NCBI GenBank assembly: GCA_022844485.1
Contig: JALHLQ010000019.1
Location: 1 to 64,000, forward strand
Direction of reading: 5' to 3'
DNA length: 64,000 bases
Origin: Xanthobacteraceae bacterium
GTDB lineage: Bacteria; Pseudomonadota; Alphaproteobacteria; Rhizobiales; Xanthobacteraceae
The notes beneath the pieces were generated by a model, which was not told the origin of the DNA, did not search any database, and was given only the letters and a program-made list of their open reading frames with translations. The translations under genes were made by a program, and so were the position numbers. Shown here piece by piece: positions 19,900 to 30,844 of this stretch (position 1 is the stretch's first letter; each line of letters opens with the position of its first letter).

Positions 19900-22800
19900 T
19901 CCAAATAGCGGATCCAGCAGGTTTCGAACGGGCGCGGTACTCGGGGGCTTCCCCGTCGCGTCATGACCGGGAACGCTGCCAGGCGGTCTGGATAACCGCG
20001 CTCCAGGGTCACGGGCCGGTCCGCCTCGACTTGGCGTGATCACGAGCGGCGGCGGAAGCGCCGGCGCTGTCTCGGCTCCCTCGGTGTTCGGGGCGCTTTT
20101 TCCCATCAATGACGGAACCACTGAATTCCCGGGCCGAGGCGCGGGATCTGGCGCGCGCTTTGGCTGCGATTGCGGCAGGACGCCTGGCACTGACCCGGTC
20201 TCGATCTCCGGCCGCATCGTTTCAAACTTCTCCAACTGCCTCGTCTGCCGCTCGACAGAGCGCAGGGCGAGCCACGCAACGAGCGGCGAACTGTCGAGAG
20301 TTCGCGTCAGCATCCCAAACGGCCCCCGGATCGCCGCGCCAATTTCCGGCCGCCCCTCCACTCCCGCCCCCGCTCCCCCGATCAGGACCAACCGCGCGTC
20401 GACTTGCTGATCGACCAGGTCAGCGCTCGCAGCGACACTCAAATCCCCCTGTCCTGACGCAATGGTCGATGATGCAAGCCGCACCGTTCCGGCCGTTGCG
20501 CTCAAGACCCCCTCCGCTCGGGAGAATGCAAAGCGCCCGCTGTTGAAAGCGGCGGCGGTCATGTCGGCGACGCGGGCGGGATCCATGATCAGGCCGCGAT
20601 CCGCCGCGCGCAAAACGACATCAAAAGCGCGAACGTCGACGCCGGTCAGCTCCCCCTGCTCGACGGAGACTTGGCCGGTCCCCACGAGCGACCCAACCAC
20701 GGCGGCAGGCGTCAGGCCCACGCCTTCCAGTTCACCTTGAATCGACATCCGGCCAGCGAGCCGCATTTTGCCCGCGAGCGGGATGACCGCATCCGCCTGC
20801 CGAAGCTCGAAACGGCCTTTGAACGAGGATCCCTCCGCAAGCCGGCGAAGCGCAAGCTCGCCCGTGAACTGGCCTCCCGCCACGACTCCGCTCAACCGGT
20901 CAATGACGAAGCCCCCGTCGGCCATGCGCAGGGTCCAACGCATGCCGCGGCCCGCGAGCGGCGACAGCGTCGCGCGCGCGGCCTGGAAGGCGATTTCTCC
21001 CGCGAGGGCATCGCCAAGCGGCGCAAACGGTTCGCTGGACCATCTTTCCGTCTTTTCCGCCTGGCGCGCGACACCGGCGAGCGTAGAAATGAATGCGGAC
21101 GCATCGATGTGGTCTGCCTCGATGCGGCCGGTGATCGTCGGAACGCCGGTGATCGCGAGAGCAAGGCGTCCTGCCACCGGCGTGTCGGCAATCGTCCCGC
21201 TGATGGCCTCGAATGCGACCGCCTCGCCGGAGAGCGTCAATTTCCATTTCAAGGAGACCGGTAACGGCGCGCCCCCTGGGTCGCGGCGCAACGGCCGTGC
21301 GTCAGCCGCGGTGAGAGCAATCGCAAGGTTGCCTGAGGCGCCTTCACTCCCGACGAGACGCAGCGGTCCCTTTGCCGAAATATCCAGACCGCCCGCCGCG
21401 AGGCGAGCGTCAATCTCGGCCTCGGAGCCCACGCCCCTGGCGCCGATCCGAAGCGACCCGCCTCGTCGCTCCACGTTGAAAGCCTGATCGAGACTCAACA
21501 TGGAAACCAGCGCCTGCCCATCGTCGGCATCGAATGCGGCGTTCATCCTCCACGCGGACGCAAGGATCGACGCGAGGCCGCCGCTTCCGTCGGCGGTCAA
21601 GCCGACGCGGATGGTTCCCGCGCGTCCCTCAATTCCCAGCCGGGTTCTCGAAAGTTCGGGTCTTGCCCCGCGTTCGATGGTGAGATGGGCGCGAAGGTTG
21701 AGGGGGGACAATTGCTGCGCCCTCGCCCGGATCCGCCCGGCAGCCTCGGGCGCGTATTGCGCCAGCAAATTCAGGATGCCGTCGAGCGAACGGCCTTCGA
21801 CATCGAGGGTGAGCGCCCCGTGCGGCGCGCTCAAAGGCTCCTCGATCGTCCCGCGTGCTTGGATGGCAGCGCCACCGAAATCGGAAACGCTCAGGCGCTC
21901 GATCGCGAGACGGCGCTCTTGCATGCGGATGTCCGCGGCCACCCCGGAGGCCTGCGTACCGAACAGCGTGGCGCGTCCGAGGTCGAGCGCAAGCGTGACC
22001 TCGCCGGGGACAATCGCGGTCGTGCCGCCGAAGATCGCCCGTAACGATGTCTGAAGCGCGTCCAGATCAAGGTCCGCCGCCTTCAGCTCGGCCTCAAGCT
22101 TGGCATTGCGGCCTGCGACGGGCCAGGCATACGCCAATCGGCCCTTCATCGGCTTGCGATCGATGTCCACAGCCAGCTGTTCGATCGACATGCGTTCGCT
22201 GCCGAGCGTGACAACGCCCTCGGCGCGCAGGCTTGCTGCCGACCTCAGTCCCTGAGTGTCGGGGTTTCCCTCAAGCCAGGCGAGGAAAGCCTTTGGGTCG
22301 GCGGATTCAACGATGGCCGGACCGGTGAATGCGGCGGCGCTGGGCAAGAGATCCAGGTGCCCGCTGACGCGAACCTGGGTCAGACCCGGAGCGCGGAATT
22401 CCACCCGTTCGATGTCCCAGCCGCTGCCCTGCGCGTTGACATCTCCCCGCACGCTTTGCAGCGTCGATCCGGCAAGCGTCAAAGCATCGATGCTGAGACT
22501 GACACGGGCGGGAATGTCCGGCCACGAGATCTGCTGCACGGCATCGCCGACCGCGCGCAGGCCCTCGGCCGGTGATTTGGTCTCGCGAGCCAAGCCGAGC
22601 ACGCGATCGAGATTGAGCTGCCGGGACGCCAGCACGCCGTCGATCCGGGGAAACCGCCCAAAGCGAACATCGAGCGACCCGCCAAGGCGGGAGGCGCGTT
22701 CATCGGATCCGATCTGAACCTCGATGCCCTCCAACGACGCGGCGGTGGAGCCGGCTCGGACCTTGCTTGTCGCGCGCCAGCCGGAATCCGGATTGGACGA

Positions 22801-23580
22801 TGTCGGCAATTGCGCCAAGGCGAGTGTCCCCTCGAACCGAGGCGAGCCGGCTTCGAAGCGTAACGCGCCATCGGCCTCGATGGATGGGGCCCGGCCGGAG
22901 GGATCGATCAGAAGCCGCGCCTTGGCCGTACCGTCATCGCCCGCTCGCGCGATGTTCAAGCGATACCCGTGCCGCGCCCCGTCGTACCAAAAGCCGCCTT
23001 CTCCCTTGTATGGCCCGGCCAGGGAGCGCAGCTCCCCCATGAACCAGAGCTTCTCGAGTTGGACCTGCGCGCCGCTTGCAGCATCGAACAGGATCGCGCG
23101 TCCGTCCTCGATGCTGAGCCGTGCGATCGACAGCGTATCGGGAGCGACCCCTTCGGGCAGACTGATCGGCCAGTCGACCCGGCCGTTGCTCTGCAAACCG
23201 AATTGCAGATTGGGACCGACGATCTTGACGTCCGACGCCCGCCATTCCCCGCGCAGGATCGGCGCCAGCGCGAACTCGACGCGCAGCTCGCGCGCCGCCA
23301 CGCTCTCCCCCACCGTCACGTCCTGCACGGTCATGTAAGGCGCGGGGAGAAGGCGGAGATCGATCGCCCCGCTGATGCGAACGGGAGTTCCGATCATCCT
23401 GCCGGCATGCGACTCGAAGGCCGCGCGGTATTGCGTCCAGTCGATGAAAAGCGGTCCGGCCAGCGCGGCCAGAAGCGCGACTATCGCAGCGATCGCAAAA
23501 CCAAGCAGCGTTGTCTGCAACGGTGTGCTCCGACCCTCTCCGGCGCGCCTGCGGGACCAGCGGCGGAGATCAGTGACCAA
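19888..23580 (-). CDS. AsmA family protein (large envelope protein)
   Basis: N-terminal TM then GTPVRISGAIDLRLLPAPYMTVQDVTVGE; C-terminal AsmA-like ALTAADARPLRRDPG...GRMSIQGELEGVGLTPAAVVGSLVGTGQVSVEQGELTGVDV; 1230 aa. Confidence 0.85.
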   Translation of the reverse strand: MVTDLRRWSRRRAGEGRSTPLQTTLLGFAIAAIVALLAALAGPLFIDWTQYRAAFESHAGRMIGTPVRISGAIDLRLLPAPYMTVQDVTVGESVAARELRVEFALAPILRGEWRASDVKIVGPNLQFGLQSNGRVDWPISLPEGVAPDTLSIARLSIEDGRAILFDAASGAQVQLEKLWFMGELRSLAGPYKGEGGFWYDGARHGYRLNIARAGDDGTAKARLLIDPSGRAPSIEADGALRFEAGSPRFEGTLALAQLPTSSNPDSGWRATSKVRAGSTAASLEGIEVQIGSDERASRLGGSLDVRFGRFPRIDGVLASRQLNLDRVLGLARETKSPAEGLRAVGDAVQQISWPDIPARVSLSIDALTLAGSTLQSVRGDVNAQGSGWDIERVEFRAPGLTQVRVSGHLDLLPSAAAFTGPAIVESADPKAFLAWLEGNPDTQGLRSAASLRAEGVVTLGSERMSIEQLAVDIDRKPMKGRLAYAWPVAGRNAKLEAELKAADLDLDALQTSLRAIFGGTTAIVPGEVTLALDLGRATLFGTQASGVAADIRMQERRLAIERLSVSDFGGAAIQARGTIEEPLSAPHGALTLDVEGRSLDGILNLLAQYAPEAAGRIRARAQQLSPLNLRAHLTIERGARPELSRTRLGIEGRAGTIRVGLTADGSGGLASILASAWRMNAAFDADDGQALVSMLSLDQAFNVERRGGSLRIGARGVGSEAEIDARLAAGGLDISAKGPLRLVGSEGASGNLAIALTAADARPLRRDPGGAPLPVSLKWKLTLSGEAVAFEAISGTIADTPVAGRLALAITGVPTITGRIEADHIDASAFISTLAGVARQAEKTERWSSEPFAPLGDALAGEIAFQAARATLSPLAGRGMRWTLRMADGGFVIDRLSGVVAGGQFTGELALRRLAEGSSFKGRFELRQADAVIPLAGKMRLAGRMSIQGELEGVGLTPAAVVGSLVGTGQVSVEQGELTGVDVRAFDVVLRAADRGLIMDPARVADMTAAAFNSGRFAFSRAEGVLSATAGTVRLASSTIASGQGDLSVAASADLVDQQVDARLVLIGGAGAGVEGRPEIGAAIRGPFGMLTRTLDSSPLVAWLALRSVERQTRQLEKFETMRPEIETGSVPGVLPQSQPKRAPDPAPRPGNSVVPSLMGKSAPNTEGAETAPALPPPLVITPSRGGPARDPGARLSRPPGSVPGHDATGKPPSTAPVRNLLDPLFGSNR

Positions 23581-23636
23581 GTCGTCATGCCTTTGGCCTG
23601 GACTCTATGTCCCGGGCCTGCCGCGCCAAAGCGCAA

Positions 23637-25055
23637 TCATGGATTCATGGCAAAGATTTTACCCGGATTCATGATGTTGGCGGGATCGAGCGCCGTTTTG
23701 ATCGCCCGCATCGCTGCGATCGCCGGCTCGCCGTGCTCGGCGGGGAGGTATTTCATCTTCCCCTGACCCACGCCATGCTCGCCGGTGCACGTGCCATCCA
23801 TGGCGAGCGCGCGTTCGGCAAGACGCTCGACGAATCGCCGCGCCGCCGCGCATTCGGCTGCGTCATCCATGTCGATCAGCACCGAAACGTGGAAATTCCC
23901 GTCGCCGACATGGCCGACAATGGGGGCGATCAATCCCATGCTCTCGATGTCGCGTTTCGTTTCGCCGACGCATTCGGCGAGGCGGGAGATCGGAACGCAG
24001 ACGTCGGTTGCAAACCCCTTTGCGCCGGGACGGAGCTGGATCACCGCCCAATAGGCATCGTGCCGCGCCTGCCACAGGCGCGTCCGGTCCTCCGGCTTGG
24101 TCGCCCAGTCGAACGGACCGCCGCCGACATCGGCTGCGATGTCCGCGAAACGCCGCGCCTGCTCGGCAACCGAGGATTCGGTGCCGTGGAATTCGAGAAA
24201 CAGCGTCGGCACTTCCTTCAAGCCGAGCTTGGCATAGGCGTTCGAAGCCTTGACCTGCAATTCGTCCAGGAGCTCGATACTGGCGACCGGGATGCCGGTC
24301 TGGATTGCCATAATGGTGGCATTGCACGCGGCCTCAACACTTGGAAACGGGCAGACGGCTGACGCGATCGCCTCCGGTATTCCATGCAGCTTCAGCGTCA
24401 GCTCGGTGATGATTCCGAGCGTCCCCTCGGAGCCCACCATGAGGCGCGTCAAATCGTAGCCCGCTGAGGACTTGCGGGCGCGCCGCGCTGTCGTCATCAC
24501 CTCGCCATTGGCCATGACGGCTTTGAGCGCGATGACATTGTCCTTCATCGTCCCGTAGCGGACGGCGTTGGTCCCGGACGCGCGCGTCGCCGCCATGCCG
24601 CCGAGCGAGGCGTCCGCCCCGGGGTCGATGGGAAAGAAAAGGCCCTGGTCGCGCAGGTGCTCGTTGAGCTGCTTGCGCGTGACCCCCGGTTCGATGACGC
24701 AATCGAGATCCTCGGCATGAACCGCGACAATTCGATTCATGTCCTTGAAATCGATCGACACTCCCCCGAAGGGGGCGTTCACGTGCCCCTCCAGCGAGGT
24801 CCCGGTCCCAAACGGGATGATAGGCACGTGGTGCTTCGCACAGATGCGCACCACGGTCTGGACGTCCCCGGTGTTCTGGGCGAACACGACACCGTCCGGC
24901 GGTTCGTTTGGCAGCCAGGTCGTTGTGTTCCCGTGCTGCTGGCGCACGGCCAGGGAGGTAACCAGCCGGTTGCCGAAAGCCGCCGCGAGTTCGGCGATGG
25001 CGGCTTCCGCTGCCTGCTTGTCAACCGGAGCCGCCCGGGCCTGCGCGATCGCCAT
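23637..25055 (-). CDS. FAD-binding oxidase (D-lactate dehydrogenase/glycolate oxidase GlcD type)
   Basis: PIIPFGTGTSLEGHVNAPFGGVSIDFKDMNRIVAV...GTCTGEHGVGQGKMKYLPAEHG...KTALDPANIMNPGKIF. Confidence 0.92.
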   Translation of the reverse strand: MAIAQARAAPVDKQAAEAAIAELAAAFGNRLVTSLAVRQQHGNTTTWLPNEPPDGVVFAQNTGDVQTVVRICAKHHVPIIPFGTGTSLEGHVNAPFGGVSIDFKDMNRIVAVHAEDLDCVIEPGVTRKQLNEHLRDQGLFFPIDPGADASLGGMAATRASGTNAVRYGTMKDNVIALKAVMANGEVMTTARRARKSSAGYDLTRLMVGSEGTLGIITELTLKLHGIPEAIASAVCPFPSVEAACNATIMAIQTGIPVASIELLDELQVKASNAYAKLGLKEVPTLFLEFHGTESSVAEQARRFADIAADVGGGPFDWATKPEDRTRLWQARHDAYWAVIQLRPGAKGFATDVCVPISRLAECVGETKRDIESMGLIAPIVGHVGDGNFHVSVLIDMDDAAECAAARRFVERLAERALAMDGTCTGEHGVGQGKMKYLPAEHGEPAIAAMRAIKTALDPANIMNPGKIFAMNP

Positions 25056-25216
25056 GTCTCACCCCAAAATCTGCGGTTTGCGAAGCAGCTTACCAAAGAC
25101 GGGCTGTCCGCAACCAGATTATGCCGAAGCCCTGGCAAACAAGGAACTTGCGCCGGCTGCTCCATCGACCCCAGACTTCATGCAATCGACAGAGACCTGA
25201 TGTAGTCTGTGAGGCG

Positions 25217-25726
25217 ATGCTTGAGCGTCTTGACCTCGAACCCGTCTTCTTCGCCCCGTTTGTCTCCTCGGCCATGCGGGTCGAGCCGGCATGGCTCGAC
25301 TACAACGGCCACCTGAACATGGCCTACTACAATGTTCTCTTCGATCGCGCGGTCGAGGAGGCTTTTTTCCTGGTTGGGCTCGGCGAGCACTACGTCAGGA
25401 CCAACAACTGCTCATATTTTTCCGCCGAAGTGCATATCCGGTACTTGCGCGAGCTCGGTCCCGGCGATGCGGTGCGCGTGACGCTGCAATTGCTCGACTT
25501 CGACGCCAAGCGGCTGCATTTCTTCCAGCAGCTCTTTCATGCCGCCGAGGGTTGGATTTCGGCGACCTCCGAACAGCTTTCCTTGCACGTCGACCTGGCT
25601 GCCAAGAAAACCGCACCGTTCCCGGACGATATCGCCCGGCGCCTGAAAGAGATGAAAACCGCGCACGCGCAGCTCCCGCAGCCGGAGGCGGTTGGGCGGC
25701 GCATCGCGATGCCGGCGAAATCCTGA
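25217..25726 (+). CDS. Thioesterase family protein (4HBT hot-dog fold)
   Basis: EPAWLDYNGHLNMAYYNVLFDRAVEEAFFLVGLGEHYVR...AEVHIRYLRELGPGDAVRVTLQLLDFDAKRLHFFQQLFH. Confidence 0.85.
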   Translation: MLERLDLEPVFFAPFVSSAMRVEPAWLDYNGHLNMAYYNVLFDRAVEEAFFLVGLGEHYVRTNNCSYFSAEVHIRYLRELGPGDAVRVTLQLLDFDAKRLHFFQQLFHAAEGWISATSEQLSLHVDLAAKKTAPFPDDIARRLKEMKTAHAQLPQPEAVGRRIAMPAKS

Positions 25727-25836
25727 ACGGCCCTCCCTTTCCGCCGCCGCAAATGCCATCTTAAGGGCCGAGATTCGCGAGGCCCAGCCACGCTGCGCCT
25801 CACTCCGGCCCTCTTGCGCCAGTTCACCAAAACCCT

Positions 25837-28410
25837 ATGGCCGAACCGTCAAAACTCCCGCCTATGAATTCGCCGCCTGCGGCGAGCGGCATCGCCGCGC
25901 GGGCCCGCGCCGCGATCGGCGCGCCTTATCTTGAGGGGCTCAATCCCGAGCAGCGTCTCGCGGTCGAGACCCTCGATGGGCCGCTGCTCGTCTTGGCGGG
26001 CGCCGGCACCGGCAAGACGCGCGTCCTGACCACGCGCATCGCCCATCTTCTGAGCCTCGGCAAGGCGCGCCCCTCGGACATCCTCGCCGTCACCTTCACC
26101 AACAAGGCGGCGCGCGAGATGAAGAGCCGCATCGGCATGATGGTCGGCCACGCGGTCGAAGGCATGCCCTGGCTCGGCACCTTCCATGCCGTCGGCGTGA
26201 AGATCCTCCGCCGCCACTCCGAGCTTGTCGGGCTGAAGCCGGATTTCACCATCCTCGATACCGACGATCAGATTCGGCTGCTCAAGCAGCTGCTCGAAGC
26301 CGACGACATCGACGAGAAGCGCTGGCCGGCGCGCGTGCTCGCCGGTCTCATCGACGGCTGGAAGAACCGCGGGCTCACGCCGGACAAGGTCCCCGCCGGC
26401 GAAGCCGCGAGCTTCGGCAACGGACGCGGCGGCAAGCTGTACGAGCAGTATCAGCAGCGATTGAAGATTCTGAACGCCGCCGACTTCGGCGATCTTCTGC
26501 TCGAGATGATCCGGCTTTTCCGCGAACACCCGGAAGTCCTGCGGCGGTATCAGGAGCGCTTCCGCTACATCCTCGTCGATGAGTACCAGGACACGAACGT
26601 CGCCCAATATCTCTGGCTGCGCCTGATTGCGCAGCGGCCAAGCGCTGCGGAGATGCCCCCTTGGCCCGACACTCTCCCCGCAAGCGGTGAGAGGGCGCCC
26701 AATATCTGCTGCGTCGGCGACGACGACCAATCGATCTATGGCTGGCGGGGCGCGGAAGTGGATAACATTTTGCGCTTCGAGCACGACTTCCCCGGCGCAA
26801 GGATCATCCGCCTCGAGCGCAATTACCGCTCGACCGGCCACATCCTCGCCGCCGCCTCGCATCTCATCGCCCACAATCAAAGCCGCCTCGGCAAGACGCT
26901 GCGCACGGAGGACGAGCCGGGCCTGAAAGTCACCGTCACCGGCGCGTGGGATTCGGAGGAGGAAGCGCGCGCGATCGGCGAGGAGATCGAGGAGCTGCAG
27001 CGTCAAGGCCGCGACAGCGGCTTCTCGCTCGACGAGGTCGCGATCCTCGTGCGCGCCTCCTTCCAGATGCGCGAGTTCGAGGACCGCTTCATCACGCTTG
27101 GCCTGCCCTATCGCGTCATCGGCGGGCCGCGCTTCTACGAGCGCGCTGAGATCCGCGATGCGCTGGCCTATCTGCGCCTGATCAACTCGCCGGCCGACGA
27201 CCTCGCCTTCGAGCGCATCGTCAACATGCCGCGCCGCGGCCTCGGCGACGCCACCGTGAAGGCGCTGCACGAGCGCGCGCGCCGCGCCGGCGTTCCGCTC
27301 TACGAGGCCGCGCGCGATATCGCGCAGACCGACGCGTTCAAGCCGAAGGTGCGCGGCGCCTTGCGCGATTTCCTGGCCTGCGTCGATCGCTGGCGCGCGC
27401 AGAAGGATGCGCTGCCGCACAACGAGCTCGCGGAGATCGTGCTGGATGAGTCCGGCTACACCGAGATGTGGCAGAAGGACCGCTCGGCCGACGCCGCCGG
27501 CCGCCTCGAGAACCTGAAAGAGCTCGTGCGCTCGATGGAGGAGTTCGAGAATCTCGCGGGCTTCCTCGAGCACATCTCGCTGGTCATGGACCGCGACGCG
27601 CGGGACGACGCCGAGGCGGTGTCGATCATGACCTTGCACTCGGCCAAGGGGCTCGAATTCGAGACGGTTTTTCTGCCCGGCTGGGAAGAAGGCCTGTTTC
27701 CGCACCAGCGCGCGCTCGACGACCAGGGCCGCGCGGGGCTGGAGGAGGAGCGCCGCCTCGCCCATGTCGGGCTCACGCGCGCGCGCCGCCGCGCGAAAAT
27801 CTACTTCGCCACCAACCGCCGCATTCACGGAAGCTGGCAGTCGAGCGTGCCGTCGCGCTTTCTCGACGAATTGCCGGTGGCGCATGTGGAAGTGACCGAG
27901 GCTAAGGGCGCCTTCGGCGGCTTTGGCGGCCATGGCGGCTACGGCCCCTCGCGCTTCGACGAGGTGGAGACCTTCGGCTCGAGCTACGGCACGCCGGGCT
28001 GGCGGCGTGCGCAGCGCCGCGGCCGCGCGCCCGATCGCGGCGGATTCGGGGAAGAACATGATGCGGACAACGAGTCGAGCGATGGCGCGCGGCGCCCATC
28101 CGGCGGCGCATTGATCGCCTCACCCGCCCTTCAGGAGAGGCCGGCGGACGAAGCGCGCCGGGAAGGAGATCCACAGCCTCGCGGCGCGCGCGCCACTTCG
28201 GAAACAACCCGCCGGCCGCCGCTCACCATCGAGGGCGAACTCGTCGCCAAATCGACCGGCGTCACGTCCGCCTTCACGGTCGGCGACCGCGTGTTTCACC
28301 AAAAATTCGGCAACGGCAACGTGACGCATGTGGACGGCAACAAGCTCACCATCCAGTTCGACCGCGCCGGCGAAAAGCGCGTGGTGGACAGTTTCGTGGA
28401 GCGGGTGTGA
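25837..28410 (+). CDS. uvrD: ATP-dependent DNA helicase, UvrD/PcrA family
   Basis: LVLAGAGTGKTRVLTTRIAHLL, VTFTNKAAREMKSRI, VDEYQDTN, CCVGDDDQSIYGWRGA, TLHSAKGLEFETVFLPGWEEGLFPHQRA; C-terminal VGDRVFHQKFGNGNVTHVDGNKLTIQFD. Confidence 0.94.
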   Translation: MAEPSKLPPMNSPPAASGIAARARAAIGAPYLEGLNPEQRLAVETLDGPLLVLAGAGTGKTRVLTTRIAHLLSLGKARPSDILAVTFTNKAAREMKSRIGMMVGHAVEGMPWLGTFHAVGVKILRRHSELVGLKPDFTILDTDDQIRLLKQLLEADDIDEKRWPARVLAGLIDGWKNRGLTPDKVPAGEAASFGNGRGGKLYEQYQQRLKILNAADFGDLLLEMIRLFREHPEVLRRYQERFRYILVDEYQDTNVAQYLWLRLIAQRPSAAEMPPWPDTLPASGERAPNICCVGDDDQSIYGWRGAEVDNILRFEHDFPGARIIRLERNYRSTGHILAAASHLIAHNQSRLGKTLRTEDEPGLKVTVTGAWDSEEEARAIGEEIEELQRQGRDSGFSLDEVAILVRASFQMREFEDRFITLGLPYRVIGGPRFYERAEIRDALAYLRLINSPADDLAFERIVNMPRRGLGDATVKALHERARRAGVPLYEAARDIAQTDAFKPKVRGALRDFLACVDRWRAQKDALPHNELAEIVLDESGYTEMWQKDRSADAAGRLENLKELVRSMEEFENLAGFLEHISLVMDRDARDDAEAVSIMTLHSAKGLEFETVFLPGWEEGLFPHQRALDDQGRAGLEEERRLAHVGLTRARRRAKIYFATNRRIHGSWQSSVPSRFLDELPVAHVEVTEAKGAFGGFGGHGGYGPSRFDEVETFGSSYGTPGWRRAQRRGRAPDRGGFGEEHDADNESSDGARRPSGGALIASPALQERPADEARREGDPQPRGARATSETTRRPPLTIEGELVAKSTGVTSAFTVGDRVFHQKFGNGNVTHVDGNKLTIQFDRAGEKRVVDSFVERV

Positions 28411-28703
28411 GCGCCGTGACCTACTACATCGCTCTCATTCATGAGACTGACGCTTCGTACGGCGTGTCGTTTCCCGATGTGCCCGGCGTCATCACGGGTG
28501 CCGGCACAATTGATGAAGCAATGCGCAAGGCCAGTGAAGTTCTCGAGTTTGCGGCCGAGAATTGGCTGGAAGACACTGGCCAGGAATTTCCCAGACCTAG
28601 GACAATCGACGAGTTGCGATCCGACCCGCAGTTTCAGGAAGACTCGATCGACGCGGTGATCGCCGCTGTGCCCTTCCGGGCCGAAGTGGAAGCAGCCGAG
28701 TGA
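28407..28703 (+). CDS. HicB-family antitoxin-like protein (no HicA partner seen)
   Basis: YYIALIHETDASYGVSFPDVPGVITGAGTIDEAMRKASEVLEFAAENWLEDTGQEFPRPRTIDEL; GTGA overlap with the uvrD stop. Confidence 0.75.
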   Translation: MSAVTYYIALIHETDASYGVSFPDVPGVITGAGTIDEAMRKASEVLEFAAENWLEDTGQEFPRPRTIDELRSDPQFQEDSIDAVIAAVPFRAEVEAAE

Positions 28704-28753
28704 GGCGACGCGCGGACCACGTTAACGACAGCTTCACCTGATGGGGGATTTCC

Positions 28754-29434
<681 letters not shown>

Positions 29435-29499
29435 TCGCGCGCTCCGCTTGGCCGCGCACACTCAAACTGTGATAGTCTGCTCGCAAGAGAGGTTTCGCC

Positions 29500-29973
29500 A
29501 TGGGCAGCCGTTCAAAGGATGACGTTGGTCTCGCCCCCGAGACTCCGGCCGCGACCTACGATCGCGATTTCTACGCCTGGTCGAACGAGCAGGCCGCGCT
29601 GATCCGCGCCGGCCGATGGCAGGATGTCGACCGCGAAAACGTGGCAGAGGAGATCGAATCCTTGGGGCGGGAACAATTCAACAAGCTGGAAAGCGCGCTG
29701 CGCGTGCTGATTCTGCACATGCTGAAATGGGACCATCAGCCGAAGCTGCGCTCGCGCAGCTGGGCGCTGTCGATCCAGGCGCAGCGTCTCGATCTCGAGG
29801 ATGTCCTTGGCGACAATCCGGGGCTCAAGCCGCGCCTCGAAGAGGCCATGTCGCGCGCCCATCGCAAGGCTCGCATCGAGGCGGCAAAGGAAACGGGATT
29901 GGACATGACCGCGTTTCCTGATGCTTGTCCGTACAGTTGGAACGACATCGTGGCGCGCCAGCACACGCTGTGA
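29500..29973 (+). CDS. DUF29 domain-containing protein
   Basis: [62 protein letters not shown]. Confidence 0.9.
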   Translation: MGSRSKDDVGLAPETPAATYDRDFYAWSNEQAALIRAGRWQDVDRENVAEEIESLGREQFNKLESALRVLILHMLKWDHQPKLRSRSWALSIQAQRLDLEDVLGDNPGLKPRLEEAMSRAHRKARIEAAKETGLDMTAFPDACPYSWNDIVARQHTL

Positions 29974-30830
29974 CGCATCAAGAACCGCGCACAATCCCCT
30001 CGACGCCCCTCCCCTCCGGCGGAAGCATGCCGGTGTTCGGGCTCGGCACCTGGATGATGGGCGAGAGCGCGAAGACGCGCGCGCAAGAGGTCGCTGCACT
30101 CCGCTGCGGGCTCGACCGCGGCGTCACGCTGATCGACACCGCGGAGATGTATGGGAACGGCGGCGCGGAACGCGTCGTGGCTGAGGCGGTCGCGGGCCGG
30201 CGAGACGAGGTGTTTCTCGTGAGCAAAGTGCTCCCGGAAAACGCCTCGCGCGCCGGCACGGTGAAGGCCTGCGAGGCGAGCCTGAAACGGCTCGAGACCG
30301 ACCGGCTTGACCTCTACCTCTTGCATTGGCGCGGCAGCATTCCGCTCGCTGAGACGCTCGAGGGCTTTGCCGCACTCGAGCGCGACGGAAAGATCCGCGC
30401 CTTCGGCGTCAGCAATTTCGACCTGGACGACATGGAGGAGCTTGCCGCGCTTGACGGCGGGGATGCTTGCGCCGCCAACCAGGTGTTCTACAACCTCGCG
30501 CATCGCGGGGTCGAATTCGGTCTCCTGCCCCACTGCCGCGCGCGAAGAATTCCGCTGATGGCCTATTCTCCGCTCGACCAGGGCGGCACGCTGCTCAGCT
30601 CTCGCACTCTCGGCGATATCGCGCGGCGCCTTGGCGCGACGCCGGCGCAGGTGGCGCTTGCCTGGCTGATGCGGGACGAAGGCGTCGTCGTCATCCCGAA
30701 ATCCTCCAGCGAAGCGCGCGTGCGCGAGAACCTGGCCGCGCTCGATCTGCGGCTCGATGCCGAGGCGCTGGCGGACCTTGACCGGGCTTTTCCCCCGCCA
30801 AAGCGCAAGCAGGCTTTGGAGATGCGATGA
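29970..30830 (+). CDS. Aldo/keto reductase
   Basis: [90 protein letters not shown] start overlapping DUF29 stop. Confidence 0.9.
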   Translation: MTHQEPRTIPSTPLPSGGSMPVFGLGTWMMGESAKTRAQEVAALRCGLDRGVTLIDTAEMYGNGGAERVVAEAVAGRRDEVFLVSKVLPENASRAGTVKACEASLKRLETDRLDLYLLHWRGSIPLAETLEGFAALERDGKIRAFGVSNFDLDDMEELAALDGGDACAANQVFYNLAHRGVEFGLLPHCRARRIPLMAYSPLDQGGTLLSSRTLGDIARRLGATPAQVALAWLMRDEGVVVIPKSSSEARVRENLAALDLRLDAEALADLDRAFPPPKRKQALEMR

Positions 30831-30844
30831 CAGTCCCCCTTCTA

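Noticed and set aside
23607-24362. Plus-strand ORFs over the FAD oxidase gene
   Set aside because: Antisense frames with no domain similarity; the minus-strand oxidase accounts for the region.
25849-28059. 736-aa minus-strand ORF
   Set aside because: Antisense to uvrD; high-GC shadow ORF with low-complexity R/A/E-rich translation, whereas the plus strand has all helicase motifs.
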